Below the pieces are notes generated by a model. It did not search any database, was not told the origin of the DNA, and saw only the letters and a list, made by a program, of their open reading frames with translations. From Gordius sp. MW1 (Eukaryota > Nematomorpha > Gordioida > Gordea > Gordiidae), in assembly GCA_964036665.1 (NCBI GenBank), contig OZ038529.1:8788501-8852500 (forward strand): DNA of 64,000 bases, in the 5' to 3' direction. Every line of letters begins with the position of its first letter. Positions within the stretch are counted from its first letter, which is position 1. The translations under genes were made by a program, and so were the position numbers. Of the stretch, positions 45,486-59,127 are shown piece by piece.

Positions 45486-46369
45486 GGTAAATTTTTAGCT
45501 AAAACTAAAACTTGTATATTATATTGTGTTCTATGTTCTTTAGAATGCTAATTATTCTAAAAGCTTCTATATTAAAACCTTTGTCAATTACCAATTTTTG
45601 TCTAAGAGAAACTTTAATATGATATTTATTTCCTGATCCTCGGAAAAGCCATAACGTTATGTTGTAGAAGCGCGTTTAAATTAATTAAAATTATCTATTT
45701 GTATAGTAAATACGTTAGAATATTGAATATAAGTTGGTATGTCTGATGGATGGAACAATATAAATGATTTTATGGGTTTATTAGTTCCCAAAATAAGCTT
45801 AAAAGTGAAGAATTAAGTTAAAAATTCCCATGGTTGATTACATAAATTAACTATCGCAAAGATTGGACTTAAAAGTGCATAAGCTAAATTTATATTTAAG
45901 CAACTAATTACAATATTAATTGCAACGGTAATTAATGATTTGCATAATAGAACTGAATTGACAGGCTCTGCCCGCGGACGGGCCTAGAAGCCCAGCTAGT
46001 GTGCAAGTATGAAGGAGCTTTGAAAATAAAAAAATTTGTTAACGGGCCGAACTCAGGTGGGCTAAACAAGTTTAATAACAGTCTCGGGTGGGCCAAACAA
46101 GTTTGATAACGGGCTCGAACAATTCTAAAATTCTGTAAACGATCCTGATGTTTATATTGAACTTATACATACCACAAACGGGCTTTTAAAGAACATTTTT
46201 TAAATTTGTTTGGCCGTAAAACAAAAAGTTTTGATAACAAAATATAGATTGGATACAGATTGTAAACAATTTTATTTCTTAGTATATGACTACACTTTTA
46301 CATAACTTATAAAAGTAGCTTCTCTATTTAAAACTAATAAATAACAGATTAGTCCCCCGACTTTATAAT
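45486..46369. other. Upstream of the TBC1D gene; GC-rich repeat scraps
   Basis: No gene. GGGCCGAACTC- and GGGCGGGCC-like GC-rich segments at about 45965-46130 belong to the dispersed CGGGCC repeat type. The TBC1D promoter should be at the left. Confidence 0.4.
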
Positions 46370-46615
46370 CAAGGCAGAGAGGAAAAAGGCCGAAAAATAT
46401 TCCACTCTCACCAATACAGTTTTCATCCCCGTGGTGGCTACCACTATTGGCAACCTAGGTTCAGAGGCTCTCGCTTTCCTCAAACAAATCGGGAAAGCGA
46501 TGACGAATTCTTCTTTAGAACCTAAGGAATTCTTCTACATCAGGCAAAAGATCACTATGGAAATCGTCAAATCCAACACGATTTCCATACACGGATCAAT
46601 GTCATCTAATTAGTT
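46370..46615 (+). pseudogene. Non-LTR retrotransposon C-terminus
   Basis: The frame reads KAEKYSTLTNTVFIPVVATT, then IGNLGSEALAFLKQIGKAM and a region ending in a stop at 46611-46613. The F-I-P-V-x-x-x-T-x-G...F-x-x-x-I-G pattern is the usual end of a widespread invertebrate retrotransposon protein. The fragments at 4716-4973 and 23755-24000 lie slightly more N-terminal in the same protein. Isolated remnant. Confidence 0.5.
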
Positions 46616-48947
46616 TTTAACGCGTTTTCTTTTGTAGTATTTTATTTACCAATGTATTTTACCCATGTGATACTTTTTTATATATTATTTGAAATTATAA
46701 TTATTTTTAGATTAGCATTTAAACGCAATTTAAAATTTTTGTATAAATTGCTATTTAATTAATTTTAATATTTCAGGGGTAATTGCATCTTAACTGACTT
46801 TTGCCAATTCCAGAAATAAAAATTACATTTATAAAGGACTGTGGGATCAACTATGGTCATGTGAGTATCTAATTACACAAATTAACGCTTAGCATTCATT
46901 TAATTTTATAAATGATAACCTCTAAAAAGTATCTTTTACTCAACCATATTTGCACAAAAAATAAGGGTATAATATTAAAAACGTGATGTGAACAAATCAC
47001 AAGGCATTGTTATTTAAAATAATTATAATAATATTTTTTTGCGGATCAAGTGAAATACCGTAGAAGATATTAAGATATCCCGATTAAATTGGGATATCTT
47101 AATAAAATTATCCGTAAAATATAAATAAATGTTGCATAAATTTTTTTTTATTGAAGGGCTGGGCCTACAATCTAGGATACCCGGCCCGATGTGCATTGAA
47201 TTAAATGAACAGGCCCGGGCAGCCCTTAAAGTTCTCTAGAAAAGTACGGGCGAGCCTGAAATGCACAAAAAAATTGTTGACAAGGTTGGGCGGGCCTGAA
47301 AGTTTCCAAAATTGGTAGTAGCGGGCCGATTTCCTATAAACGTCCCATATTTAAAATACCTCTTAATAAATATGATTGTGTAGATTGGCAAGTCCAACTA
47401 GTTTCCTTAATTGTAAAGATATCATAGAGTATTATTTTTTTATTTCCATATAATTCCATATTACATTTTTAGAAACGAGTTGTTAGTGATAACGTCGCTC
47501 TATTGTCAACAATAAAAGTAGACTTCATTAATTTTTTAATCTAGGAACAATGAGTCCCTCACCAACCTTACATACAAAATACGTTTATTAACATTTATTA
47601 AGAAATATTTGGCTAACATATTGTTCCCTAACAAGTGTCTACTTAAATATAAGACCAAATCTTTACTTAAAATTTTTAAAAAAGTATGACGATATAATTG
47701 AATTACACAAAAATATTACTATAACCGGCTTACAAAAATGCATTTGTGGATTAGTAATAAATTATAGATATGTCTCTTTATAAGTAGGTTGAAATAATAC
47801 GTTGAAAAATTTATAATTTAATTTTTACAACAAAATTAGTTTTGAGATGTCAGACATTATGAGATGCGTATGTTTAACCAATCGGATCTTTTCTCGTTAA
47901 CCGATAAATTCAATTTTGGACTTGGTAAGAGCTAAACATTTCTAATAGTGTAAATTTATATTTAAATGAATATTGAATATGCAGTATGTATTAACCTTAT
48001 TTTTGGATATGTATGAATTATACTTATAATCATCACCTTATTTTATAGTTAAAAAATAATGGATATTTAAATATATTTAACACAGTCTATTAAGTACTCA
48101 CTTTTGATGTGTAAGATTAATAATATAATTATGAATAAATTGAATTTAACAATTATTTTTATAGCTATATACATAAACAATTAAGATTATAATAGGTTTT
48201 GCAATAATGGAATTAGTATTTATGACATTCTTGCAATAAACTCTCTGTAGTGGTTGTCACTAATAAAGTAGGATCCAAGTAGTTATAAAGGAGATTTTAA
48301 AATTTAAAATAAATTATAAGATATTATGTCCAAGACAATTTTGGTTTCTTTGGTCTTTCCTAATAATACAAATTTAAAGATGTTATCTTGATATATATCA
48401 ATTTTTTATTATATAAAGTTTAATTTATAATCTTAATTAATTGTACTTTATGCCCCAAAAATTATGATGGTTTTTTTACTCTACTTTATATCCAATTAAC
48501 TTTATGAATTATGTATATTAGGGATAATATGCTAAAATGATGTTAAGATACTCATATCAAAAGCTTATTTCAAAGTGCAAGCATTTTAAATTATTTATGA
48601 ATTTGTCCCTTAGATCAATGCTGTCAAATGCATAAATCATCAAACCCATTTGCCTGCAATATTATATACTTAGTTTGAAAAAATGTGCTCTAATATAATG
48701 GCAGTGCCTAAATTTTAAGCATGACTTGCTATCAAAAATATACACCACAAAATAATTCTTAAAAGCATTTTAAGAATTAGTTAACAGCATTTACCATTTA
48801 ATGTAATGGAAGTCTTTTGATATATTAACTGGAAGGTGATTAATAAATATTTATTAACCCTTCAATTCTCAAATTTTACACAAGTATTATTCAAGAAAAA
48901 TAAAATCTAAACAATTCTTTCATTTTGACCTTCTCAATGGGCATTTT
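46616..48947. other. Long AT-rich intergenic region
   Basis: No gene recognised. A GC-rich CGGGCC-type repeat scrap lies at about 47150-47340. Confidence 0.4.
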
Positions 48948-49099
48948 CATGGCGTAGCTAAGGGGGGGGGGCAGAGAAAGGCGGCTGCCCCCCTCTAAAT
49001 CCAAAAATTAATTAAAATTATGGCTAAAGTTTCAAAAAACTATCATTTTGCCCCTCCCTAAATCATTATTGCCCCCCCCTCTAATTCCAATGCTTCATG
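48948..49099. mobile_element. MITE, CATGGGCGTAGCC family, decayed right end
   Basis: Left end CATGGCGTAGCTAAGG followed by the usual G run, and TTTGCCCCTCCCTAAATCAT inside. The right end is eroded to CCAATGCTTCATG. Confidence 0.65.
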
Positions 49100-50988
49100 T
49101 TTGTATTATTGTGTGTGGGGTTCATTATCTCTCATCTTCACCTACATACAAGAAGCATTTATGGCAATAGTGGGGCTAAGCATACAAATAGCACAGCAGC
49201 ATATTATAATCTGCAGCAGCGCGTCCTATATGATGAACGCTTCACTGGTCACGCTAGCTCTCCACACCAGCATTATTTATGCATGGGGGTATAGTATGCT
49301 TGGGGTGTAGGCGTGTGTTATTAATTAATGTAACTATTTATGATCATACTCTTGTATAGTAGAGAATAGTATTTGTGCATACTTGCGCGACTAAGGCCTT
49401 TGGGATGGCAAAATGGCGCTTGGTTTTACCAAAAAGTGCTTAAAATTAGGCTACAGTTATTTTTTCAAAATTATGTGTTGGCGGCAAATTGTTTTAGCCT
49501 AAAATAGACATTTTTGGTTTAAATTGTGGTTATTATGAATTACGGTTCGATTTCACAAACCATTTCATGAATTAAGATTTAAACTACGAAATTATTGATG
49601 GCAATTGTTGATTTTTCAAATTTGACACGGCTTAAATCGCATTGGGCCATGATTTTTTTTGTTCAACTTTAAAAGCAAAATACATACCCCCACATCTGCC
49701 ACAAAGGGATATATATATTATGATGTTCGCTACTAATCGAAATTTTTTATTTGCTCGAAAAACCCTGACACTATTTTTTAACTTATTATTGGATCTCGGC
49801 CCTTATTTAGGCAAAATTGACTTAGCTATTTTATGCCTGTAATTAGTGTATTTTAGAGTGTTCACGACTATACGTGTGAAGAGGTCGCCGTGCGCATGGC
49901 ATATACATGTTTCACAACACCTCGTGGGAAGTGCTCTTCTGGCCTTACCTTAGCTAGCCTGGTAAATAAGGCATTGGCCAGGTCGGGTCAATAGGCAATG
50001 AATATAGCGAGAGCAAGATACATATATATATCTGCTTATTACCGGTTTTTGAATGTAGATCGTTTTCGACAATTTTTGGATTGGCATTTTATGGGGACAA
50101 AGGAAGGGATTTGGCGGCCAAATAACTTATTTAATTAAAGCAATTAATTGCACCATAAAGCGCTCTGTTTGTGAATGACTATCAAATTTGTTAATATTAG
50201 ATTTACTCCCTTCAATGTTCAACCTGCTCTCGCTTAATTTCCCCAAACCTATAAAGAAAGTTTGCGTTTTATTAGCTCATTGAAACCATCACTTTTAAAG
50301 ATCACCCCTTTGTCGCGCTCTAACAAGTTGCTTATTATGAATTAATTTACACTTTCGATACTGCATTAATCTTTTTCAATAATTGAATATAAAAGTTAAC
50401 CTAATATGACCAAACAATCTATTTTGAAGGAAATAATACCTCTAGAACTTGATACGTGGGGGTAGGCCGGCCGAGTGCTAAAACGCTTGAAGTTTGAGAA
50501 AGTTAAAAGCAGTCTCACCTTGCTGGTATTTTGCATCTATGATATCGATATGATTATCTCTATGAATTTTTATTTGTCTGTGACATGTGTTAATTCCACC
50601 GTATGGCGAAAGAAGTTAATTCGTTAGTTCCTTTACATGATGAGTACAAAATGGGTAATTGTGTAATTTTTATGCCCTCGGCCTTCACAAATTGTGAAAA
50701 ATGAGAGTTATTGTTGTAAATCTCTCAGACCCAAAATACGGCTTGATTTGAGATTTTTATAATGTCCTAGGTGCTGCGCATTTTTTATAGTATAAAATTA
50801 CGTTTTAAAACATGAGCGGGCCTGGCCGAACGCTTATATTATCCTATGTTTAAAAGATTTCGCCTTTTATAATTTTGGGCCAGAACTTAAGCTGTAATAT
50901 GGCTTGCACGCACTATTCGCTTGTCTTGTTATAAAGGATCTGCATTATGTCTTGCTAAAAGAACAAAGAGTCTTTGTATTATTAGCCT
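49100..50988. other. Intergenic, nothing recognised
   Basis: Two overlapping short open frames at 49097-49310 have no family similarity. No supported gene. Confidence 0.35.
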
Positions 50989-51325
50989 CATGGGCGTACG
51001 CAGGTTTTGAATTAGGGGGGGGGGCAGATTAAAATTTTCCTGCGACCAAAAAAAAATCCATAAATTTTCCTGAGAGCAAAAAAAAAGGTCTCGACATCCA
51101 AAAATTTTCCTGAGAGCAAAAAAAAAGCAACTGCCCTAAATTAGGCAGTGTGGGCAGCCAGACCCCCTGGCAAATTGGGGGGGGGGCAGGGAGTCCGGCT
51201 GCCCCCCTCCGGCTAATTAGGGGGGGGGGTAAAACATAATTTTTTTTTAATTTCTTAGGGTTTTTGTTTTGAAATTTTTTTATTTAAATTAGGGGGGGTT
51301 GCCCCCCCCCCTGCGTACGCCCATG
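50989..51325. mobile_element. MITE, CATGGGCGTAGCC family, long subfamily
   Basis: Ends CATGGGCGTACGCAGG and CTGCGTACGCCCATG. Both ends carry the matching base swap (TACGC for TAGCC), so the inverted repeat is preserved. A perfect 8-bp duplication ATTAGCCT flanks it (50981-50988 and 51326-51333). The interior has tandem CCAAAAATTTTCCTGAGAGC units shared with 9002-9229. Confidence 0.85.
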
Positions 51326-51591
51326 ATTAGCCTCAAAATCATAATATATATATCTCCTAAGTATTTATGCAGGTCGGTTATTTAAAATTTTTTGAACGTG
51401 TAATAAAACAACCTTAAATCATTTCATCTTATTCAAGCATAAAATGTAGGTTTTATAGCTATTGAATCAACATTTCGACGTTATTTAATATGACTATATC
51501 TTTGCCTCTATGTATACGGATAAAATGAGCTTAAATATTTCAAACTCATTCGTTAATTCAATAATTAACATTCTAAAATCATGAGCTCTAT

Positions 51592-51715
51592 TATGGGCGT
51601 AGCCAGCATTGGAATTAGAGGGGCGCAAAATAATCATTTTTTAAATTTTAGCCATAATTTTATAAATTTCAACAAATTTTCGGATTTAGAGGCCCCCCCT
51701 CCCATTACGCCCTTG
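51592..51715. mobile_element. MITE, CATGGGCGTAGCC family, decayed
   Basis: ATGGGCGTAGCCAGC at the left and ATTACGCCCTTG at the right, with the usual interior. No matching flanks. Confidence 0.65.
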
Positions 51716-52881
51716 AATATTTTCTTCCAGCCCTTTGTCCCTTTTTAAGAACTTTAACAGTATTTTTGTTCGTTCGACAATGGTTGACACAGGTTGTGAG
51801 GTGCTAGGTGTAGGTAGAAAAATGTTTCGTGCGTGAGGAGGAAAGGCTTCTTAAATCATTATAAATGGATGATCCCCCTTAAAAGGATATTTCGTGTTTC
51901 TCGTCCCGTCTGATGCGAGTTTGTGTACCCTTCATCACATCATCTCCCTTACAACCTTACAACATATTTTATACGTGTTTGTATGACCTGTTTCGAAAAT
52001 CTTACACTATGCTGGAATGTGCTGTGTTTACCTTTGTCATCACGTTGGAAAAATACTGTGTTGCTTTTTGTCCCACTTCTAGTTTTAGACCCATTTTTTT
52101 GGCTGATCAAAGCCTTTTTTGACGCGATTTTAACATTAGTAAAAGGGCATGTTTTGCCATATTCTTTAATCAAGCAGGGTCTTTCCGTTATTTTAAAGCT
52201 TATAAAATTACTACCATTATAAAAAAATAACCTATTGATAAACAAGTTTTAAAAAATCCATCATAGCTATGATTACAAATACTTTATAGGAACGGGTGGT
52301 TAAAAGCTATATAATTATTTGCAAATAAATGCAATTAGCATTTCTCTAAAGCGCCGACGGTACAGTATTAATCAAATAACGAAACCCAAGCTGATTTGAT
52401 ATCCCTAGCTTTTATTATTATTTGTAATTTCTAGGTTCAAATGCGTATTATGCTATATCTTGAATAAACCAGATATAAAATTTGTTTATGAGTTTTTTTT
52501 ATTTTAGAATAGTTTTTGCGTGGGATAATATGCTTTCTTCAGTAACTGGCTGTTTTACCGCAAATTTTCGTTGCTTGTCTTTGAATTGTAATTATATTAT
52601 TAGTGGAACTTAAAATAAGAATTGTTTAGTATATAAAAATAAGAGGTCACTTAATTTCGACTTAATTACTGCACAATTTGTTCAAACATCCCTTTCAAAT
52701 CTAGAATTCATATACAAACGATTATCATTAGTTATATTGAGAGCTCTACACATTACCATCTTTTGTATTTGAACGGAATTATTTATAGACAAAAATTATT
52801 CAGTTTATTTGTTGAAAATATAAATTAATTCTTGTTGATTTATATTATTGCTTCTTACCATATTTCTCTTTCTATTCACAG
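51716..52881. other. Region upstream of the lamin-B-receptor-like gene
   Basis: Should contain the promoter and possibly a 5' exon. I searched for a Tudor-domain exon (expected in vertebrate LBR) and did not find one. Overlapping open frames around 51913-52245 on both strands show no similarity I can name. Confidence 0.35.
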
Positions 52882-52917
52882 AGCGTCACAAACACTAAGT
52901 CGAACGAGTCCAATTCA

Positions 52918-55900
52918 ATGCGTAGAACGGTAAGTGCACCATAACACTATTAGATTCAATATCAACTGTATTAAAGGGGGAGGGGCATAACAGGCTGTTA
53001 GATTTTTTAAAAATTATTTTTTATATTTGCACCAAGCCGCTTGGTGTTGTTTTACAAATTTACGAAATGAGAAAATTTTTGAGTTTTTCTAACCGAGATG
53101 TGGCTATTATGGAATGAAGTTTTCATGAATCTTAAAAAGGAGCGCAGCATCTACGCCCAATCTATCCAAAGAAGAAAATATATTATATTTAACGCGCCTA
53201 GTTTAGTTAAATAGCAAGCTCTGTTTTATATTGGTACTCTCATTTTCCAGCCAAATGAAATATGACCATATCATAAACACTGCACACAAAAACAATGAAT
53301 TGTAATTTAAAATTTCACCCTTAAATCCATCTGACCTCTGAAAAACTTGATCATAACTATAATTTAATTTTGTTTAATAATTGTAGGAGCACTCTTCAAA
53401 GTCCAGGTCTAAAAGCCCTGGCCGAACCCCCCGGGCCTTGAAACCTAAGCGTTCTTCTAGCAAGGGCCCCAGCACCTCAAGGTCCGCTTCGAAGTCGCCT
53501 AGCAGGAAAAAAGAGCCCAAGACAACCACTTCAAAGTATGCTATAAATAATCAATAAATTGCAATTACAACTGGAGTATGTATATTTTAGTAAGAGGTGG
53601 ATTATTGAAATTCTTTAGATAAATTTGTAATATAATAATAAATGTACTCGTAAGCATTACTCCTATTTTTAGGCCTCAATAGTTTTACTATTTGAAACTA
53701 TTATACAAATCAAATTTTAAACATGATTAAATAAATCGCTTTTTGAATATTTAACTTCTTAAAGAAATAAGGATCAATACTGTGTTAAATATAGGATCAA
53801 AGCGAAAATTACTCCCCTCTTAAGAAAGAGCGCTTCTTCAGCCATGGCTGCGGCTAACTCTGCGGGGATGCAAGCCCGCGTGGAATTGTAAGTTATTGCC
53901 ATAGACTAATAGACTGCTCATCTCTTATGTATTCACGCATCAAAAGTGTTGCCGAAAACGACGGCCATTTTGATAAGTGAAGTAGAGTTTGTATAGGGAT
54001 GGATTGCATTGGACAATAATCATTGATTTTATATCATAAAACAACCCATTTTAATCATTATAGCGATTTTAAAAATTTATCAAACCATATGAATTGGCCT
54101 AAATTCATGTTTCACTTATTAAAATGGCTGCCAAAATGGGGTACACTTTTTAAAAGGAAATGAGCAGTCTATGGTTATTGCATATTAATGTTGTTATTCT
54201 TTATTTTCAAAAAGCTTTTTTTAATTGAAAGGCTATTTTACTCAATATTCTGAAATTGTTTCTATTTACTCAATTTATGGTGTTTGCACTCGCTTGATAG
54301 GTACAAACTCAAGGACTCCGTTAATTCTGTGTTGCCAAGATTGGATCTAGATAATCCCGACTCGATATTCAGGAACCGGCAACAACTTAAAAATGAAATT
54401 AATGTGAGTTTCTGAAAATCTCTGAAAGCCTATTAAAACATAGATTTAAGAATATTTAATTTTATTATATACAATAATTAAGGGGGTTAGTCTTAAATTA
54501 ATACGAGGTTGAGTCCAATTTACTTTAACATAAACCAATCGCGCTTGAAATGTGACTTGAAAATTAACTATGGCATACTCATGAGATCAACTAAGAGCGA
54601 AAACCGAAAAGTCTGTTATTATTTTTAATCAATTGTCCTTAAATAGCGGATAAACTAGGGTTAAAAATTGTTTTTTCCCAGGGATTTATTATGGATAAAT
54701 AAAAAAAACATTAATAACCATAATATGCAGTTTATATTTTATTGGTATGCATATTGAATGCATCATCACAATTTTAACTGCTCCACGCGGTAAGGTAAAT
54801 TAAGAATATATATGAATTACCAATATGGACTTATTACAAATATTAGCATGAAATTGACCAAATTCGACACAAGGGATCTCAGTATTACCGCCAAACGAAA
54901 ACCAACCTGGGAAAGTACACCAACCAGAGCCTGGAATTTGGAGGCCCCTTAGGCAATGCAATCCTTATGATTTTTCTTCCGGCCTTCGTTATATACATGC
55001 TACACCTTTGTGAAAGGGTATACTGCATTCATGCTTGATTTGTTATGTGATTATTTAGAATGAAAACATTGGGGAATACCCTAGAATTGAATGGTTATTT
55101 TCGTTTTTATCTTTATTAAACGGCTAAGTTCGAACTTTTACGTTATCTTCTCCGAGATTTTCGAAAATTAAAATAAATTACCTTTTATCATATTAATCCT
55201 GATCAAGTTAAATGTTAAATTTCATTCTTTAATATATATATAATTATACTTTTATTTCGTTCGCAGAAATATTATTCGTTTTGGAAGTTCCCCAAAATAC
55301 GTGTGGCGAGTCCCCACTATTTTGATCCTTGGTCGGCCACTGCTTTTTTGGCTTGGATCCTTTTTCAAGCCATCCTATACGCCATCCCCTGGGGCTATAA
55401 AGTGAAGGGATTCCCACTCACCAACGGTCCCCCGCTAACCTATCAATGCAACGGTAGATCACATAGATTTACGGAAATTTTAATTGTTTTGCTACAAATT
55501 ATAAATGTTTCTCATAATTTGTTGCAGTGTTAAATCTTTTTTTTTAAATAAATGATAATTAAGACATGAAATTTGTATTAAGAATATATAAAATTAAGAT
55601 ACTGGGCTTTGGAAAAAAATTATATTTATTGAATCTGTAAATAATGACTAGACTATAAAAAATGTTCAATTTAGTGAATGTGTGTATGTTAGCTTAATTA
55701 TTTGTGGTTAAGTTGCTACTGTTTTCATTGATAATAGAATTTTTAACGAGTTCTGAAATTAAAGTTTTATTGAAATTGGATATACCTTTGTTTATTATAA
55801 ACCTAAAACTATAATGGGAAATAAGTTACATGTATTCTCGTTTCTTTAAGTATGCACTAAAGACTCAAATCTTATTGAATGTATTTGGTTTAGGCTTGAT

Positions 55901-58426
55901 TGCCTACTTGATCTCCATAACGGCATTCGGGGTAGCCGTGTTTTACAAAGTGCCGGTATGGAAAGTGTGCGACAAAACTCTAGCCCTAGCCACTACCTCC
56001 ATCATATTTTCATTCCTCTTCGCTCTGTACTTGTACGTTAGGAAACCGAACGAATGGGACCGCGACTCTAGCATCGACCAAACAGCACTCTCAGGCGTCA
56101 ATGTTAAAGGTATGATTTGCGGGATGTTATAGAATTTATGTAATAGTTTTAATTGCTACGCAATTTATGGTAGTCTTTATTAATGCTGTAAAAATATTTG
56201 TGCTTTGTTTAGCCCAACTTTGGTGTTAGTTGAACCAAACAAAAACAGACTAAAGGCTTTTGGTCTGTTTTTCTTGGTCGACCTATATGCTTGGCAAAAT
56301 TTGAAAAACAAACCAGAAGATTATGGTGGGTTTTGTGAAGTCGGCCGTCAGCCTTAGTTAAACCAAAGGCTGACTAAACAAAGCCCAGCTCTTTTTAAAA
56401 CACTAGCCGATATATATATATATATATATAGAAGCATCGTCTTGTACATTTGTTTAGAAGTATATAGCACAATAAAAATTGAAACACATATATAAATTTA
56501 CTTTAGCCAGTTGATGTATTATGTTTTAACTATTATGCGTAGGGAAGCGTATATATCGCTACTTTATGGGTCGGTACAGAAATCCACGCGTTGGGAGCAT
56601 GTTTGATTTGAAATTCTTTTTCGAAATGAGACCCGGCCTGATCGGATGGGTAAATTTTGTTAGGATTCTTAAAAATTTAACGATCGTTTTAGGTTATACT
56701 TGATCTATGTTATTTGGCCAAAAAAACGCACGAGGATAAAATTATATCTTTGCCACTCCTCTTTTTAACCCTGTTTCAAGCCTGGTACGTCCTAGACGCC
56801 CAATGGCACGAAGTAATTATAGATATCTTGATTTGTCATAAATGTCTGAAATTTATATGCACATACTTGAGAATTATATAGGCTAGATGGCCGTTGAAAG
56901 TTGATGTTTTTTGGCTAATATAATCGAATTTTCTTCACATTAAATATCTGAATATGCACGAAAATTAACAAAATTTTAGTAAATGTTGTGAATGGCTTAA
57001 GGAGGCCGAGATATAATAAACGCAATATGCACCCGGGTGTTCCAAATGAACTATTGAATGCTTTAAACAATCTATAAAAAAATTCTTTGAATATTTTGAG
57101 GCGCCTTTTTACTTTTTTTTGTCTTGTAAAGTAATTGCTCATATTGAACATATACTTTTATGGAAGAATCTATAAATTATTCCCTTTATAATGAACTTCA
57201 TAATTGTAATTAGGCTAGAGTGCTGTCGACCTGGGATATCAAACACGAAAATTTGGGTTTTATGCTACTGTTTGGTGATATAGTTTGGGTACCCTTTTTG
57301 TACAGCTTGCAAGCCCGTTACCTGAGCCTGGAGACCGTCACTTTACCAAAATGGTATTTGGGGATATGTGTTGCTCTATACGGTAAACAACATTATTAAT
57401 TGTTATGCATTTGCTTTAAAATAAACACTTTAATTCTTTAATTTATTTAAAAAGCTTAGCTAGTAGGAATCTTTAGGAACGTAACATGCATTTAAAATGC
57501 AATATTACGTGTTAACCAATGTGCTTGAATATGTGTTTTTATTTAGTTCTGGGATATGCGATATTTCGCATAGCCAACTCGGAGAAGTACTTTTACCAGC
57601 GTAACCCGAGTCACCCAAAATTTTCAGGTATTTCCATACATGATCAAAGTTGTTAAAATAACGCGCTTTAGGGTATCGACTTATTCCAACTTCGGTGGGC
57701 AACAAAAATTTATTGGCTGGAGGATTGTGGGGCTTTGTTAGGCATCCAAACTACCTCGGCGACATCATTATAACACTCGCCATGTGCCTTATCACTGGTT
57801 CGTTTTTTTATATTTTCATATGTAAATGACGAAAATGTAGTTTTAAAACTATTGCACTAGTGTCGGTAAATGGCATATCGACCAAATCGAAAATGCGGCT
57901 AATTGATAAAAAGCTTATGACCGATGCTTATTTTTTGGCTTTACAGCTTCTGATGCATGCGTAAAGATTTTGGTTTTTATTTTGCGATTGCCTCAAAACG
58001 ATTTTTAGTTGGTTAACACGATTTAGACTTATATAAATCAAGATTTACCAAAAATCGTCTACATATTGTTTGCTCAGTACTTTAAGATTTTGATATACTT
58101 CCTTTATACCACGATTGACTAGGGTACACCATGAGAACAATAAGGTTATATGTGGCAAATATATTAAAGATGCAAAGAGGATCGCATTTATTATAATTTA
58201 GAAGTGTTATAAAGAAAAACTTTCGGATCCTTAAATTTTAATTCAACGCCCATTTTAATTGATAGGTTATACCCATGTCCTACCCTATTTCTACCTGATA
58301 TTTTTGACTTGCCTTCTTGTACACCGAGAATTGAGAGACGAACAATGGTGCAGAAGCAAGTACGGGAATGCGTGGAACGAGTATTGTCGGGTCGTTAAAT
58401 ATCGAATTATTCCTTACATTTTTTAA
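52918..58426 (+). CDS. LBR: Lamin-B-receptor-like C14-sterol reductase family protein
   Basis: Exons: 52882-52929 (first in-frame ATG 52918), 53387-53535, 53795-53887, 54301-54403, 54847-55017, 55267-55453, about 55851-56109, 56543-56649, 56693-56812, 57214-57382, 57547-57627, 57672-57797, 58266-58426; about 580 aa (human LBR 615). Exon 2 is RS-rich ([14 protein letters not shown]), as in LBR and not in plain sterol reductases. The reductase part has [61 protein letters not shown] and the final [22 protein letters not shown], with many membrane helices. LBR sits in the inner nuclear membrane, tethers heterochromatin and lamina, and can reduce the C14 double bond of sterol intermediates. The Tudor domain is not seen. 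The splice between 55453 and 55851 is off by one base in phase as I read it. Confidence 0.9.
53900..54173. mobile_element. MITE, CATAGACTA family, in an LBR intron
   Basis: Ends CATAGACTAATAGACTGCTC and GAGCAGTCTATG with a perfect 8-bp duplication GTTATTGC (53892-53899 and 54174-54181). The duplication starts four bases after the splice-donor GT. Confidence 0.85.
56181..56405. mobile_element. Decayed TAGTGTTG-family element in an LBR intron
   Basis: Left end eroded (ATGCTGTAAAAATATTTGTG), right end CTCTTTTTAAAACACTAG, with GGTCGACC and AACCAAAGGCTGACTAAACA arms. A short (TA)n run follows at 56410-56430. Confidence 0.55.
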
Positions 58427-58975
58427 CTCTGACCTACTACCCCAAGACCAAAATTATTGCCCTAGACATCAATTTATTTATAAATGTGTATATAATTCAT
58501 GCAACGAAACACAATTAATCCCTTGAAACTTCATGTAATTTTAATGTTTTTAAAATTTTTATGATCTATTAGTGTTTTATAGAACAAAATGTATTTAGGC
58601 AAAGCCATTTGTATAACGAATACTTTTTTTTTAACCTTGTGATGAATATTTAAGCATTTTAAAAATACACCCTCTAAATGATTTCTGTCTTATTAGAATT
58701 ATATTATAAATACTTTTTAAGCAACATTATGTAGAAATGTTTATTGAATTTATTTGTGTAAAAAAATGTGTACATCGAACTTTATAAAAAATACCATTTG
58801 GAAAATGTAAATAATAAAACATGATTAATACTAATTTGAATGATTAAATCAAAGGATTTTACTGTAAAATGTTAAAGGTATAAATATTATTAAAATGTGT
58901 CAGCATTTTTGATAACATTTACAAATTGTTTAACAAAATTTTACATTCTTAAAGTATAGGGGGAGTAGAGACCTG
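58427..58975. other. 3' flank of the LBR-like gene
   Basis: AT-rich. An AATAAA at 58813-58818 could be the polyadenylation signal, which would give a ~400-nt 3' UTR; this is a guess because AATAAA is common in such AT-rich DNA. Confidence 0.35.
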
Positions 58976-59127
58976 CAAAATTGATTTTTTTAAGGCCCGG
59001 CCCGAGCCCGGAATTTAAAATGGAAAAATAATCAGACACGGCCTGGGCCTAAATTTTAGCATCTTTAAAAAGAAAAATTTCATAAAACTCAATTTTTTAT
59101 TAAAAAAGAAAAGGTACATAATAACTC
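58976..59127. mobile_element. AGACCTGCA-family element, truncated
   Basis: Starts TAGAGACCTGCAAAATTGAT followed by GGCCCGGCCCGAGCCCGG, matching one arm of 7629-7961. It is cut off by the GC-rich hairpin end of the next repeat at about 59127. Confidence 0.6.

Noticed and set aside
49097-49310. Two overlapping plus-strand open frames as a short gene
   Set aside because: They begin inside the eroded end of a MITE and show no recognisable domain.
51913-52245. A small gene or LBR first exon in the overlapping open frames
   Set aside because: Long frames occur on both strands at once with no conserved motif and no Tudor-domain similarity.
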